DNA from: Bryobacterales bacterium
GTDB lineage: Bacteria > Acidobacteriota > Terriglobia > Bryobacterales > Bryobacteraceae
Assembly (NCBI GenBank): GCA_020854055.1
Contig: JADZGD010000085.1
Coordinates: 1-64,000 of the forward strand
DNA length: 64,000 nt
Direction: 5' to 3'
Positions 25,885 to 33,778 of the stretch are shown here, in pieces (position 1 is the stretch's first letter; each line of letters opens with the position of its first letter). The translations under genes and the position numbers were made by a program. Below the pieces are notes generated by a model, which did no database searches, was not told the DNA's origin, and was given only the letters and a program-made list of their open reading frames with translations.

Positions 25885-25914
25885 GAAAAATACGCGACGA
25901 GAGGTCCCGTCGCG
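25885..25914 (-). terminator. rho-independent terminator
   Basis: Read on the minus strand: CGCGACG, an 8-base loop, CGTCGCG, then TATTTTT. It sits just after the LolA-like gene ending at 25935 and before the radical SAM gene starting at 25800, and ends the former unit. Confidence 0.75.
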
Positions 25915-25934
25915 CGTGGTGACCGGGTCCCTCC

Positions 25935-26726
25935 CTAAGGCTTCTTCGGCTCGGCTGGCTTGGCGGGCGGTTCGGTCACCACATCACCGTATTTGATGAT
26001 GGCTTCGCCCTTGAACTGCTTGTAATCTTCGTAGCGCACAGTCAGGCGGATTCGTTGCGGCCCACTTTGGAAATTAAGCACCGAATCGGCGTGGGTGTAG
26101 GTCGGAAACCAATATTTTCCGTCAATCTGCTCGCGGTAGGTCTCGAACTTCGGGAACTGGTTGTCGCTGTGCTTCTTAAGCAGTCCGATACCACGTCCGT
26201 AGGTCTTCACGATCTGCAGATCACGATCGTCGACCCAGACGATTCCCTCAAAGTAGCGCTCACCCGGCTCCATCTTCTTGGGTTTCACGGCAAAGGCGTA
26301 GCAGCCGATCTCATCCAGTGTTTCGTGACCCAGGTAACGGACCAGATATTTATCGATGTCCTTTGTTGTCAACACGAAAGGCTGGACGTTGCGCAGGTCC
26401 TGCTCGTCCTCGGGGGTGATCAGGATATTTCTGAGCGAGTCGACCGGCGCCCGCACCACTCTCTCGGTGCGCTTCCCGTCGGAAGTAAAGATGATGTCGG
26501 ACACCATCTCGCGCTTTCCACCGGGGCGCCCGTCGGCGTCGATCTCCTGAATTTTCATCGATTGACGGTAGGTGTAGTTCTCCCGGGCGCGGGCAAAATC
26601 ACTCTCCTTGGCCGCGAATTTTGCGATGATCGTGCTGATTTCGGCCTGGGTTGGAGCCTCTTTGGAAGCCTGCGCCGCCGGCAGCAGGAATGCCGCCGCC
26701 AGGCCGATGCACAACCAGTTACGCAT
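25935..26726 (-). CDS. exported LolA/LppX-fold lipoprotein-sorting-like protein
   Basis: About 263-residue exported protein with a signal peptide (RNWLCIGLAAAFLLPAAQAS) and no lipobox Cys at the cleavage site. The mature part (MKIQEIDADGRPGGKREMV, TLDEIGCYAFAVKPKKMEP, FEGIVWVDDRDLQIVKTYG, GKYWFPTYTHAD) has the half-barrel pattern of outer-membrane lipoprotein-sorting proteins, a fold that binds lipids. Acidobacteria encode many copies and most have no known role. I chose ATG 26726 because AGGAG lies 4 bases upstream; ATG 26738 would overlap it. It follows the acyl-CoA dehydrogenase in reverse orientation order, upstream on the same strand, and ends at a clear terminator. Confidence 0.75.
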   Translation of the reverse strand: MRNWLCIGLAAAFLLPAAQASKEAPTQAEISTIIAKFAAKESDFARARENYTYRQSMKIQEIDADGRPGGKREMVSDIIFTSDGKRTERVVRAPVDSLRNILITPEDEQDLRNVQPFVLTTKDIDKYLVRYLGHETLDEIGCYAFAVKPKKMEPGERYFEGIVWVDDRDLQIVKTYGRGIGLLKKHSDNQFPKFETYREQIDGKYWFPTYTHADSVLNFQSGPQRIRLTVRYEDYKQFKGEAIIKYGDVVTEPPAKPAEPKKP

Positions 26727-26768
26727 AGTTCTCCTCATCTGAATGACGATGCCCTGCTGTCCCTCGTT

Positions 26769-27947
26769 TCAGCGGGCCAGCATCTGCTTGGCGATCGTCA
26801 TTCGCTGCATGTTGCTGGTGCCCTCATAGATCCGGCCGATTTTGGCATCCCGGTAGAGTTTTTCCACCGGATACTCCTTGGTAAAGCCAGCGCCGCCAAA
26901 GATCTCCACCGCCTGGCTGGCGACCCGTTCGGCCACCTGGGATGCGAAGTATTTTGCCATGGCGGCCTCGGTCACAAACGGCAGCCCCAGATCGCGCAAT
27001 CGTGCCGCGTTGTAAACCATCAGCCGGGCTGCCTCCACCTGGGTGGCCATTTCGGCCAGATCGAACTGCACGCCCTGGAACGAACTGATCGGCTGGCCGA
27101 ACTGCTTGCGCTGCCGGGAGTAGGCAAGCGCGTGATCGAGCGCGCCGCGGGCCAGCCCCACCATTTGCGCTCCAATGCCGATGCGGCCTTCATTCAGCGT
27201 CTCGATGGCGACTTTGTACCCTTTACCCGGCTCTCCCATTACGTTTCCCGCCGGCACGCGGCAGTTGTCCAGGATCAGTTCGCAGGTGGAGGAGGCCCGG
27301 ATTCCCAGCTTGTTCTCTTTCTTGCCCACCTGGAAGCCGTCAAACCCTCGCTCCACCAGGAAGCAGGTGATGCCCCGGTGGCCAGCCTCGGGATTGACAT
27401 TGGCGAACACCAGGAACAGGCCCGCCTCGGCTCCATTGGTGATCCAGAGCTTGCGCCCGTTCAGGGTCCAGGAATCGCCATCTCGCGTGGCGCGGGCGGC
27501 GAGTGAAAAGGCGTCCGAACCGGAACCCGCCTCCGAAAGCGCGTAGGCTCCCACCGTGCCATCAGCCAGTTGCGGCAGGAACCGGCCCTTCTGCTCCCGG
27601 CTGGCCCAACGCATGACCGCGTTGATCACCAGAGTGTTCTGAACGTCCACAATTACGGCCGCCGACGGATCCACCGCCGCCAGTTCCTCCACCGCGATCA
27701 CGGATTGGAAGAAGGAACCCGCCTGGCCCCCGTACTCCTCCGGGATCTCGATGGCCATCAAGCCCTGGTCGAAGAACTGTTTGATCAACTCCGGACGAAA
27801 CTTACCCGCCTCATCCATTTCATGCACATGAGGGCCGATCTGCTCGCGCGCAAACCGCCGTACCGCCGACTGGAACATTCGCTCTTCTTCAGGGAGCACG
27901 GTGAGGGGACGAGGCGCTGCTTCGACGGGATCGGAAATCGGTGCCAT
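26769..27947 (-). CDS. acyl-CoA dehydrogenase
   Basis: 392-residue flavoenzyme that oxidises acyl-CoA to trans-2-enoyl-CoA and passes electrons to ETF. Visible signatures: AYALSEAGSGSDAFSLA (first ACAD signature, FAD contact), WITNGAEAG, QVEAARLMVYNAA, QIFGGAGF-type SQAVEIFGGAGF, and YRDAKIGRIYEGTSNMQ with the catalytic Glu in the position used by short- and medium-chain enzymes. Chain-length preference cannot be read. It lies 42 bases before the LolA-like gene on the same strand, so the two may share a transcript, although a functional link is not obvious. Confidence 0.93.
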   Translation of the reverse strand: MAPISDPVEAAPRPLTVLPEEERMFQSAVRRFAREQIGPHVHEMDEAGKFRPELIKQFFDQGLMAIEIPEEYGGQAGSFFQSVIAVEELAAVDPSAAVIVDVQNTLVINAVMRWASREQKGRFLPQLADGTVGAYALSEAGSGSDAFSLAARATRDGDSWTLNGRKLWITNGAEAGLFLVFANVNPEAGHRGITCFLVERGFDGFQVGKKENKLGIRASSTCELILDNCRVPAGNVMGEPGKGYKVAIETLNEGRIGIGAQMVGLARGALDHALAYSRQRKQFGQPISSFQGVQFDLAEMATQVEAARLMVYNAARLRDLGLPFVTEAAMAKYFASQVAERVASQAVEIFGGAGFTKEYPVEKLYRDAKIGRIYEGTSNMQRMTIAKQMLAR

Positions 27948-28000
27948 AAGCCTTTGCTCAAATGAGATCAGGTCGCTTTTAGTCTACTATTGAATGTGCC

Positions 28001-28171
28001 ATGACCGACTATCGAAAGTTGGCCGAATCGGCCGGGCTTGATGCGCAACTCGAGGATCGCGTGGTCCCCCAACTCGAGCGATTGGAGGCGGTTTTTCGCC
28101 CACTCGCCACTTCGCTCGCATTCGCAGCCGAGCCCGATATTCGCTTCGTCGCCGCCGAGGATGCTGAATGA
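28001..28171 (+). CDS. AtzG/GatC-like small amidase partner
   Basis: 56-residue ORF, MTDYRKLAESAGLD..., ending RFVAAEDAE. The pattern of a short helical stretch (EDRVVPQLERLEAVFRPLATSL) followed by an acidic tail resembles the small AtzG/DUF4089 and GatC proteins that wrap around amidase-signature enzymes. Its TGA overlaps the amidase ATG as ATGA, and coding bias matches its neighbour, so I consider it real. It is much shorter than GatC (~95 residues). The homology is judged by eye. Confidence 0.6.
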   Translation: MTDYRKLAESAGLDAQLEDRVVPQLERLEAVFRPLATSLAFAAEPDIRFVAAEDAE

Positions 28172-29583
28172 CCATCGCCCAGGCCGGCCGCGCGCTTCGC
28201 GAGCGGCGGATCTCGTCGGTGGAACTGACGCGCTACCTGTTGGACCAGATTGGCCGGCTCAATCCGGAAATAAACGCTTTTCTGACGGTGACCGGCGATC
28301 TGGCGCTCGACCAGGCCCGGCGCGCCGATGCCGGCCTGCGGGCGGGAGCCGACTGTGGTCCGCTGCACGGCATCCCCATTGCTTTGAAGGACGTCTTTTG
28401 TACCCGTGGCATTCGCACCACCGCCGGCGCGGTTCAACTTTCGGAGAATGTTCCCGATTACGACGCGGCCGTCACCGAGCGGTTATCCGCTGCCGGTTCC
28501 GTGATGCTAGGCAAGACGGGGATGCATGAGTTCGCCTACGGTATCACGTCCAACAACCCGCATTACGGAGCAGTTCGCAATCCCTGGAACCCGGCCTGCA
28601 TACCGGGCGGCTCAAGCGGCGGATCGGGCGCGGCGGTGGCATCCGGCCTGGCCTTTGCCGCGCTGGGCACCGATACGGGGGGCAGTATCCGCGTGCCAGC
28701 TTCGTTCTGCGGTACCGTCGGTGTGAAGCCGACCTTCGGTTTGGTGAGCCGCTTCGGCACCTTGCCGCTGGGTTTCACGCTGGACCACGTCGGTCCGCTC
28801 GCCCGCACCGTGCGGGACGCGGCACTGGTGCTCGATGCGATCTCCGGCTACGACCCCCGCGATCCAGCCACCCGCCGCCGGCGGAAGGAAGCGCTCTGCC
28901 CGCCGCCCTCGGTTTCACTGTCCGAATTGTGTATCGGCCTTCCGGCAAATTACTTCTTCGACCGGGCGCGGAAAGCCGTGAAGGAGGCGGTTGTTCGCGC
29001 CGCCTCGCTCGCGGAATCGTTGGGGGCGCGCGTCACGACGGTCACCGTCCCGGACATGGAAGGTCTCACGGCCGTTCACCGCCTGATTCTGCTGCCGGAG
29101 GCTTCGGCCGTGATTGGCAAGTTCCACCAACGCCGCGGCGAATTAGGAGCCGATGTGCGTGCGCTTTACGAGCAGGGGCGCCTGGTCAGCGCCGTCGACT
29201 ACATCGACGCCCAGCGCCTTCGAACCGAATTCCGGCGGCAGTTTGCCCGCCTGTTTGAGTCCATCGATGTGTTACTCACCCCGGCTACGTTGTTCAGTGC
29301 TCCCCGCATCGGGCAGGACACGGTTGATGTGGATGGGGTGCCGGAGGATGTCCGCCTGATGACGACGGCCTCGGTGCGGGCCATTAATGTCCTGGGTTAC
29401 CCGGCTCTGTCCATGCCATGCGGTCTCGATCCCGGCGGGATGCCGCTGGGACTCCAGGCGATCGCCCGGCCATTCGACGAGCGGTTGCTGCTGAGAGTTG
29501 CGGCCGCACTCGAAGACGCCGGAATTTCGGCCATCGGACGCGCTCCGCTCTGCGCTCCTACTCCGTTCTCCGCCCAGAACTAA
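28168..29583 (+). CDS. amidase-signature family hydrolase (GatA/AtzE-like)
   Basis: 471-residue amidase. The Ser-cisSer-Lys catalytic triad is complete: Lys in HGIPIALKDVF, the cis-Ser in PGGSSGGSGAAVASG, and the nucleophile in GTDTGGSIRVPASFCG. The rest follows the GatA layout to the C-terminal LSMPCGLDPGGMPLGLQ. GatA of the tRNA amidotransferase is possible, but gatB is not adjacent and a GlnRS is present in this genome, so a free amidase such as AtzE, allophanate hydrolase or another amide hydrolase is at least as likely. Translation is coupled to the 56-residue upstream gene, as in AtzG-AtzE. Confidence 0.88.
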   Translation: MTIAQAGRALRERRISSVELTRYLLDQIGRLNPEINAFLTVTGDLALDQARRADAGLRAGADCGPLHGIPIALKDVFCTRGIRTTAGAVQLSENVPDYDAAVTERLSAAGSVMLGKTGMHEFAYGITSNNPHYGAVRNPWNPACIPGGSSGGSGAAVASGLAFAALGTDTGGSIRVPASFCGTVGVKPTFGLVSRFGTLPLGFTLDHVGPLARTVRDAALVLDAISGYDPRDPATRRRRKEALCPPPSVSLSELCIGLPANYFFDRARKAVKEAVVRAASLAESLGARVTTVTVPDMEGLTAVHRLILLPEASAVIGKFHQRRGELGADVRALYEQGRLVSAVDYIDAQRLRTEFRRQFARLFESIDVLLTPATLFSAPRIGQDTVDVDGVPEDVRLMTTASVRAINVLGYPALSMPCGLDPGGMPLGLQAIARPFDERLLLRVAAALEDAGISAIGRAPLCAPTPFSAQN

Positions 29584-29617
29584 GCCTGTATTCCGATCCT
29601 GGCAGGACTTTGGTACC

Positions 29618-29637
29618 TCAGGTAAATGCCTGATTTT
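29618..29637 (+). terminator. weak hairpin plus T-run after the amidase gene
   Basis: TCAGG-TAAATG-CCTGA followed by TTTT. Only 5 bp of stem, so a weak terminator at best. Confidence 0.3.
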
Positions 29638-29695
29638 CCGTTGTTTCTATAAGATCTTCGACCCGTCCTGTCGATGCTCCAGCTGAGACAACTCC

Positions 29696-30358
29696 GTGCC
29701 CATACGTGTCTATGCCTGCGAGGCGCAGCCTGTCATGATTGAAGGCCTGGCCAAAGTGCTTGCCGAAGCCAGTGACATTGCACTGTGTGGCTCCAGTTCG
29801 AATCCAACGCTTTCCATGCAGGCATTGAGCGAGCTTTCTCCTGATGTCGTCTTACTCGACCAGTCGTCCGGCCTTCGGGGCATGTTTCATTTCATCGCTC
29901 AAGCACAGGTGCGACAGCCTCAGAGCCGGGTTGTCCTGTGGATTCACGAACTGGATGAGGTGGAGAGCTTTCGCGCCCTGCAGGCTGGCGCCAGGGGAAT
30001 CCTGAAAAAGACCTTGCCGGTCTCGGCTTTGACCGACTGCATTCGCACCGTCGCCCGGGGTGAGGTCTGGCTGGACCAGCTCGTTCCGGCTGACTCCAAG
30101 AAGGCGGATGGGCGCCGTTCCGGCGCGCGGCTTACCAGCCGGGAAAAGGACATCGTCGCGCTGGTGGCGCGCGGGCTGAGAAACCGTCAGATCGGCGAGA
30201 CACTGAGCATCACCCAGGGAACCGTCAAGGTCCACCTGATGCACATTTTTGAAAAGACGGGCGTCAGAGACCGCTTCGAACTGGCGGTGGAGGCGCGCCG
30301 CCTGTTGGGCGGCGGGGGGAAGCCCGCGGAAAACGAACCGGCGCCGCGTTCCGGCTGA
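29696..30358 (+). CDS. LuxR/NarL-type response regulator with altered receiver
   Basis: 220-residue transcription factor. The receiver domain (1-120) keeps the phospho-acceptor Asp in VVLLDQSSG and the conserved Lys in GARGILKKTLP, but the usual acidic pair after strand 1 (VDDHP) reads CEAQP, and the Thr/Ser switch position is Ile in VVLWIHE, so Mg2+-dependent phosphorylation may be impaired. The C-terminal HTH is normal: LTSREKDIVALVARGLRNRQIGETL, then GTVKVHLMHIFEKTG. Start is GTG 29696. It is followed by a terminator-like hairpin and then the Tad locus in the same direction, and it may regulate that locus. No histidine kinase is adjacent. Confidence 0.88.
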   Translation: MPIRVYACEAQPVMIEGLAKVLAEASDIALCGSSSNPTLSMQALSELSPDVVLLDQSSGLRGMFHFIAQAQVRQPQSRVVLWIHELDEVESFRALQAGARGILKKTLPVSALTDCIRTVARGEVWLDQLVPADSKKADGRRSGARLTSREKDIVALVARGLRNRQIGETLSITQGTVKVHLMHIFEKTGVRDRFELAVEARRLLGGGGKPAENEPAPRSG

Positions 30359-30367
30359 AGGCGCGCA

Positions 30368-30397
30368 GGGGTCCCGGAAGAGAGCCGGGGACCCTTT
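30368..30397 (+). terminator. hairpin terminator after the response regulator
   Basis: GGGTCCCGG (30369-30377), loop, CCGGGGACCC (30385-30394) with one bulged G, then TTT. It separates the regulator gene from the Tad operon, at least partly. Confidence 0.6.
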
Positions 30398-30415
30398 AGT
30401 CCGGCTGGTCAGATG

Positions 30416-30433
30416 CCGATAGAGAACTATCGG
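30416..30433 (+). promoter_or_regulatory. hairpin in the leader of the Tad operon
   Basis: CCGATAG-AGAA-CTATCGG, a perfect 7-bp stem with a 4-base loop, 40 bases upstream of the first Tad-locus gene. It could be an mRNA 5' structure or an operator; nothing else decides. Confidence 0.3.
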
Positions 30434-30473
30434 ATGCCTGTCAGGGCCCCGAAAATTCCGAAAGGACTTCACG

Positions 30474-32144
30474 ATGCCGGTCTCTTCGCAATCCGTTCTG
30501 CCCGCATCGACGGCGAGAACGGCCGGTGTACGTCTTGGAGCGAATCGCTGGGCGATGCTCGCGCTACCCTCGCTCTCGGATCTGTTTTTCTTTTCCATAC
30601 TGGCCTGGTTGATCGGCCCGCGTAACTTGGGGTGGCTGGGGCTGCTTGGCGATTGCGATACGGGTTGGCATATCCGCACCGGAGATTGGATTCTGCAACA
30701 TGGCACGGTTCCGCGTGTAGACCTGTTCTCATTTTCCAAGCAGGGACAGTCGTGGTTTGCCTGGGAATGGCTCTCCGACGTGCTGTTCTCGGTGCTGCAT
30801 TCCAGCGCCGGGCTAAAGGGGATTGTCCTGTTCGCCGCCCTGGTGCTGTGTACAGTGGCCTGGCTGGTGCTCCGCGAATGTGTTCGGGAGAGCGGCAACG
30901 GGTTTATTGCCCTGGTAGTTACGCTAATGGCCACCGGCGCCGCAACGGTTCACTTTCTGGCTCGGCCGCATATCCTCACCATGCTGCTGCTCGCGGTTTC
31001 GATGGCGCTGTTGCGGGCGGACCGGCGCCGGCCGGGAAGATTGGTTTGGCTGCTGGTGCCGCTGACCGTGCTGTGGACGAACGTTCACGGAGGCTTCGTG
31101 GCAATTCTTGCCTGCCTGGGGATTCTGGTGGTGGGTACGGCGGTTGAGGCCTGGATTGGCGGCGCCGGCCGGCTGGCCGGAATCGCCGCAGCCATGCGTT
31201 ACGGAAAGCTGTTGGCGGCCTGTACGGTGGCCACGCTGGTGAACCCGTACGGGATCGGACTGCACCGGCACATCGCGGAGTATCTGGGCGGCGATTGGAT
31301 CAAGAAGGTCGTGCAGGAGTTCCAGTCACCGAGTTTCCGGTCGGAAAACATGTACCAGTTGGAAGCCCTGCTGATGATTTCGGTGGTGACGGCTGGATTC
31401 CTGATGCGCCGGCGCCGGGTGGTGGAAGCCCTCTGGATCCTCTTCTGGGCGCACCAGACGCTGGTTTCGGTGCGGCACGCGCCGTTGTTTCTGATCGTTG
31501 CCGCGCCGGCGGTAGCCAGGGAGATAGCGGGGTGGTGGCGAAGTTGGGTGGCCCGCTATCCGGAAAAGTCAATTCCCCGGATCATTGACGCGCTTTCGGT
31601 CGACATTCTTCCCGCGCTCCGGCGGACCAGTGTCTGGATCGTGGCGCCATTGTTGGTACTCGGCTTTCTCGTTCATGACGGCTGGCCGGAGGACTTTCCG
31701 CCGGAAATTTTTCCCGTGAAGATGGTCAACCGTCATCCGGAGATCGCCGGCCAGCGCACATTCACGTCCGATCAATGGGCGGACTATCTGATCTACCGCT
31801 TTTATCCGCATCAGAGAGTCTACTTTGACGGCCGCAGCGACTTTTACGGAGAGAAGATCGGCCGGCAATACCAGCGCTTGTCCAATGGCGAATGGCAGTG
31901 GCGCTCGATCCTGGACCGCAACCACTTCCGCTATGCGCTCGTGTCGCCCTCCTGGCCTGTTGCCTCGCTGCTCAAGATCAGCCCCGGTTGGAGTGTCGTT
32001 GAAGATGATGGCAAATCGGTTCTTTTCGAGCGTATCGGCACGGGTGCCGTTGAGATGGCAGTTCGTGATAGCCGATTTCCGGCCAATGGACTAATGAAAT
32101 CCGCTGAGCCAGCCGAAAGAGTGGAAGAGGACTCGTCACGATGA
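30474..32144 (+). CDS. polytopic GT-C-like membrane protein of the Tad locus
   Basis: 556-residue protein with about ten hydrophobic segments. The first external loop has DCDTGWHIRTGDWILQHG, and later ones have PHILTMLLLA and TVLWTNVHGGF, a pattern like GT-C glycosyltransferases and polytopic proteins found in acidobacterial and planctomycete genomes. The last 130 residues form a soluble domain (AGQRTFTSDQWADYLIYRF, YFDGRSDFYG) outside the membrane. ATG 30474 has AAAGGA 8 bases upstream. Its stop overlaps the next small ORF as ATGA, which ties it to the Tad transcript; a role in glycosylating a surface pilus is a guess. Confidence 0.7.
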   Translation: MPVSSQSVLPASTARTAGVRLGANRWAMLALPSLSDLFFFSILAWLIGPRNLGWLGLLGDCDTGWHIRTGDWILQHGTVPRVDLFSFSKQGQSWFAWEWLSDVLFSVLHSSAGLKGIVLFAALVLCTVAWLVLRECVRESGNGFIALVVTLMATGAATVHFLARPHILTMLLLAVSMALLRADRRRPGRLVWLLVPLTVLWTNVHGGFVAILACLGILVVGTAVEAWIGGAGRLAGIAAAMRYGKLLAACTVATLVNPYGIGLHRHIAEYLGGDWIKKVVQEFQSPSFRSENMYQLEALLMISVVTAGFLMRRRRVVEALWILFWAHQTLVSVRHAPLFLIVAAPAVAREIAGWWRSWVARYPEKSIPRIIDALSVDILPALRRTSVWIVAPLLVLGFLVHDGWPEDFPPEIFPVKMVNRHPEIAGQRTFTSDQWADYLIYRFYPHQRVYFDGRSDFYGEKIGRQYQRLSNGEWQWRSILDRNHFRYALVSPSWPVASLLKISPGWSVVEDDGKSVLFERIGTGAVEMAVRDSRFPANGLMKSAEPAERVEEDSSR

Positions 32145-32371
32145 GAGTGAAATCTGCCCCAAAGCGTGGCCAGCACGCCGCCAATGAAGGTTCCGCCCCG
32201 CAGACTGGGGGGACGGGCGCCTGGCGTCTGCCATCGGGGTTGGAGTTGGCCGAATTTGCACTTCAGGGAGGATTCCTCATGCCTGCCCTGATGGAGGCGG
32301 CCGAACAGAGACAGGAGAGCACGCCCGCGGCGGCCAAGCCGGAAGTTACGGCGGTAGGAGAGCAGCGATGA
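32141..32371 (+). CDS. small ORF in Tad locus with pilin-like G/xxxxEF motif
   Basis: 76 residues, overlapping both neighbours as ATGA. A basic leader of 33 residues ends at SG, followed by LELAEFALQGGFLMPALMEA; G-then-four-residues-EF matches the processing site of Flp pilins and TadE/F pseudopilins (G/xxxxEY or EF), and the prepilin peptidase gene follows directly. The segment after the motif is less hydrophobic than a real pilin helix, so this may be a decayed or atypical pseudopilin. Alternatively only the last 30 residues are made, from ATG 32279, which has GGAGG 7 bases upstream. Unknown otherwise. Confidence 0.5.
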   Translation: MRVKSAPKRGQHAANEGSAPQTGGTGAWRLPSGLELAEFALQGGFLMPALMEAAEQRQESTPAAAKPEVTAVGEQR

Positions 32372-32820
32372 GTCTTTCGCTCGGGTTGGCGATCGGCGTC
32401 GGGCTGGCAGCCACGATCGAGGACCTGGCGCGCGGCCGTATTTCCAATTGGCTCTGCTTGGTGGCCTTGGCTGGTGGGTTTCTCTGCCAGGCTCTGGCGG
32501 CGGGATGGCGGGGAGTTGGCACGGCCGGCCTAGGCGCGCTGTCCGGCTTCGGTGTCTTTCTGATCTTTTATTTGCTCGGTGGCATGGGTGGAGGCGATGT
32601 GAAGTTGATGAGCGGGTTTGGAGCTCTGCTTGGTCCCGCCAGACTGCTCGAGGCGGCGCTGTGGACAGCCGGAATCGGCGGATTGCTCGCTGTTTTGGTG
32701 ATCGCAGGTCAGTATGTCCGCTCGCGGGTAAGCGGCCGCGTACGGCCGGTGACGCGCTCTATTCCGTACGCGCCGGCGATTGCCGCCGGAGTCTGGCTGT
32801 CAATGGTGCCTAAAGGATGA
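32368..32820 (+). CDS. tadV: A24 prepilin peptidase (TadV/CpaA)
   Basis: 150-residue aspartyl membrane protease that cleaves Flp prepilin and TadE/F leaders. It has the short TadV form without the N-terminal methylase domain. The two catalytic Asp are visible in ATIEDLARGRISNWL and GGMGGGDVKLMSGFG. About five membrane helices. Start overlaps the small ORF as ATGA. Confidence 0.92.
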   Translation: MSLSLGLAIGVGLAATIEDLARGRISNWLCLVALAGGFLCQALAAGWRGVGTAGLGALSGFGVFLIFYLLGGMGGGDVKLMSGFGALLGPARLLEAALWTAGIGGLLAVLVIAGQYVRSRVSGRVRPVTRSIPYAPAIAAGVWLSMVPKG

Positions 32821-32869
32821 AGAACCGGAATAACGATCCGATTCAATTCAGAATTCGGGAGAAGGAATT

Positions 32870-33778
32870 ATGGATCGCAGGTTTTTGACAGTACTGGGCG
32901 TCAGCCTTCTGTTTGCCCTGGTCGTGTCAAGCATTTTCTATCAGATGACGGCGAAGGGGTCGACGAAGAAGGCGGAGAAAAGCGAACTCAAAGACATTGT
33001 GGTTGCCGCCAGGCCCCTCGGCGTAGGCAGTACCATCAAGCCGGACGACGTCAAGACCGCCCGGGTTCCAGCCGACCAGTTTCCCAAGGGCGCTTTCTCC
33101 AAAGTGGAGGAAGTGTTCGAACGGCCGATTGTGAGCAACATCCTGGTGGACGAACCAATCCTCGATGGCCGCCTGGCCGCCCGCGGAGCCGGCATCGGGC
33201 TTGCTCCGATCATTCCAGTGGGAATGCGCGCGGTGCCGGTCAGGGTAAATGATGTCTCCGGCGTGGCCGGGTTCGTGCTGCCTGGAATGCGGGTGGACGT
33301 CCTGGTGACCGGTCACCCGCCCAATTACAGCGGCACCATCACCACCACGGTGCTACAGAACATCCTGGTGCTTTCGGCCGGGCAGGTGTTACAGCCCGAT
33401 CCTCGGGGACAAAACATCAATGCCACCACCGTTACCTTACTGGTGAATCCGGAGCAGGCCGAAATTCTCACGTTGTCCGGCAGTGAGGGCCGGATTCAGT
33501 TGGTTCTACGAAACGGCGGCGACCAGCAGATCCAGAAAACGCCGGGCCATGACGTCGCCGAGTTGTTCGGACTGCGAAAGGTCCGGGCCGAAGGAGATGG
33601 TTCGCCCAAACCGAGGGCGACTCGTCCGCGTCTGCCTGCGCCGGTTGTGATGGCGGCGCCGGTGGCGCGCCCGGCGCCTCCTCCACCTCCCGATGAGGTG
33701 GTCGTCATTCGCGGTAACAAGAAGTCGGTCGAGATTGTCGGTAGGCAGAAGATCACCGATACGGATACACGTCCATGA
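32870..33778 (+). CDS. cpaB: Flp pilus assembly protein CpaB (RcpC)
   Basis: 302-residue protein with an N-terminal membrane anchor (LTVLGVSLLFALVVSSIFY) and a SAF/AFP-type domain: IVVAARPLGVGSTIKPDDVK, RAVPVRVNDVSGVAGFVLPGM split here by family convention, then VDVLVTG. CpaB is a periplasmic/outer-membrane partner that stabilises the secretin. The C-terminal third is Pro- and Arg-rich (RPAPPPPPDE), probably disordered and exposed to the wall. Its stop overlaps cpaC as ATGA. Confidence 0.92.
   Translation: MDRRFLTVLGVSLLFALVVSSIFYQMTAKGSTKKAEKSELKDIVVAARPLGVGSTIKPDDVKTARVPADQFPKGAFSKVEEVFERPIVSNILVDEPILDGRLAARGAGIGLAPIIPVGMRAVPVRVNDVSGVAGFVLPGMRVDVLVTGHPPNYSGTITTTVLQNILVLSAGQVLQPDPRGQNINATTVTLLVNPEQAEILTLSGSEGRIQLVLRNGGDQQIQKTPGHDVAELFGLRKVRAEGDGSPKPRATRPRLPAPVVMAAPVARPAPPPPPDEVVVIRGNKKSVEIVGRQKITDTDTRP

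Noticed and set aside
26055..27506. 483-residue plus-strand ORF over the LolA-like and acyl-CoA dehydrogenase genes
   Set aside because: It is a shadow of two well-supported minus-strand genes; its His/Leu-rich translation is typical of antisense frames.
28168..29583. Definite GatA of the GatCAB tRNA amidotransferase
   Set aside because: No gatB next to it, the small partner is too short for GatC, and GlnRS is encoded; other amidases are as likely.
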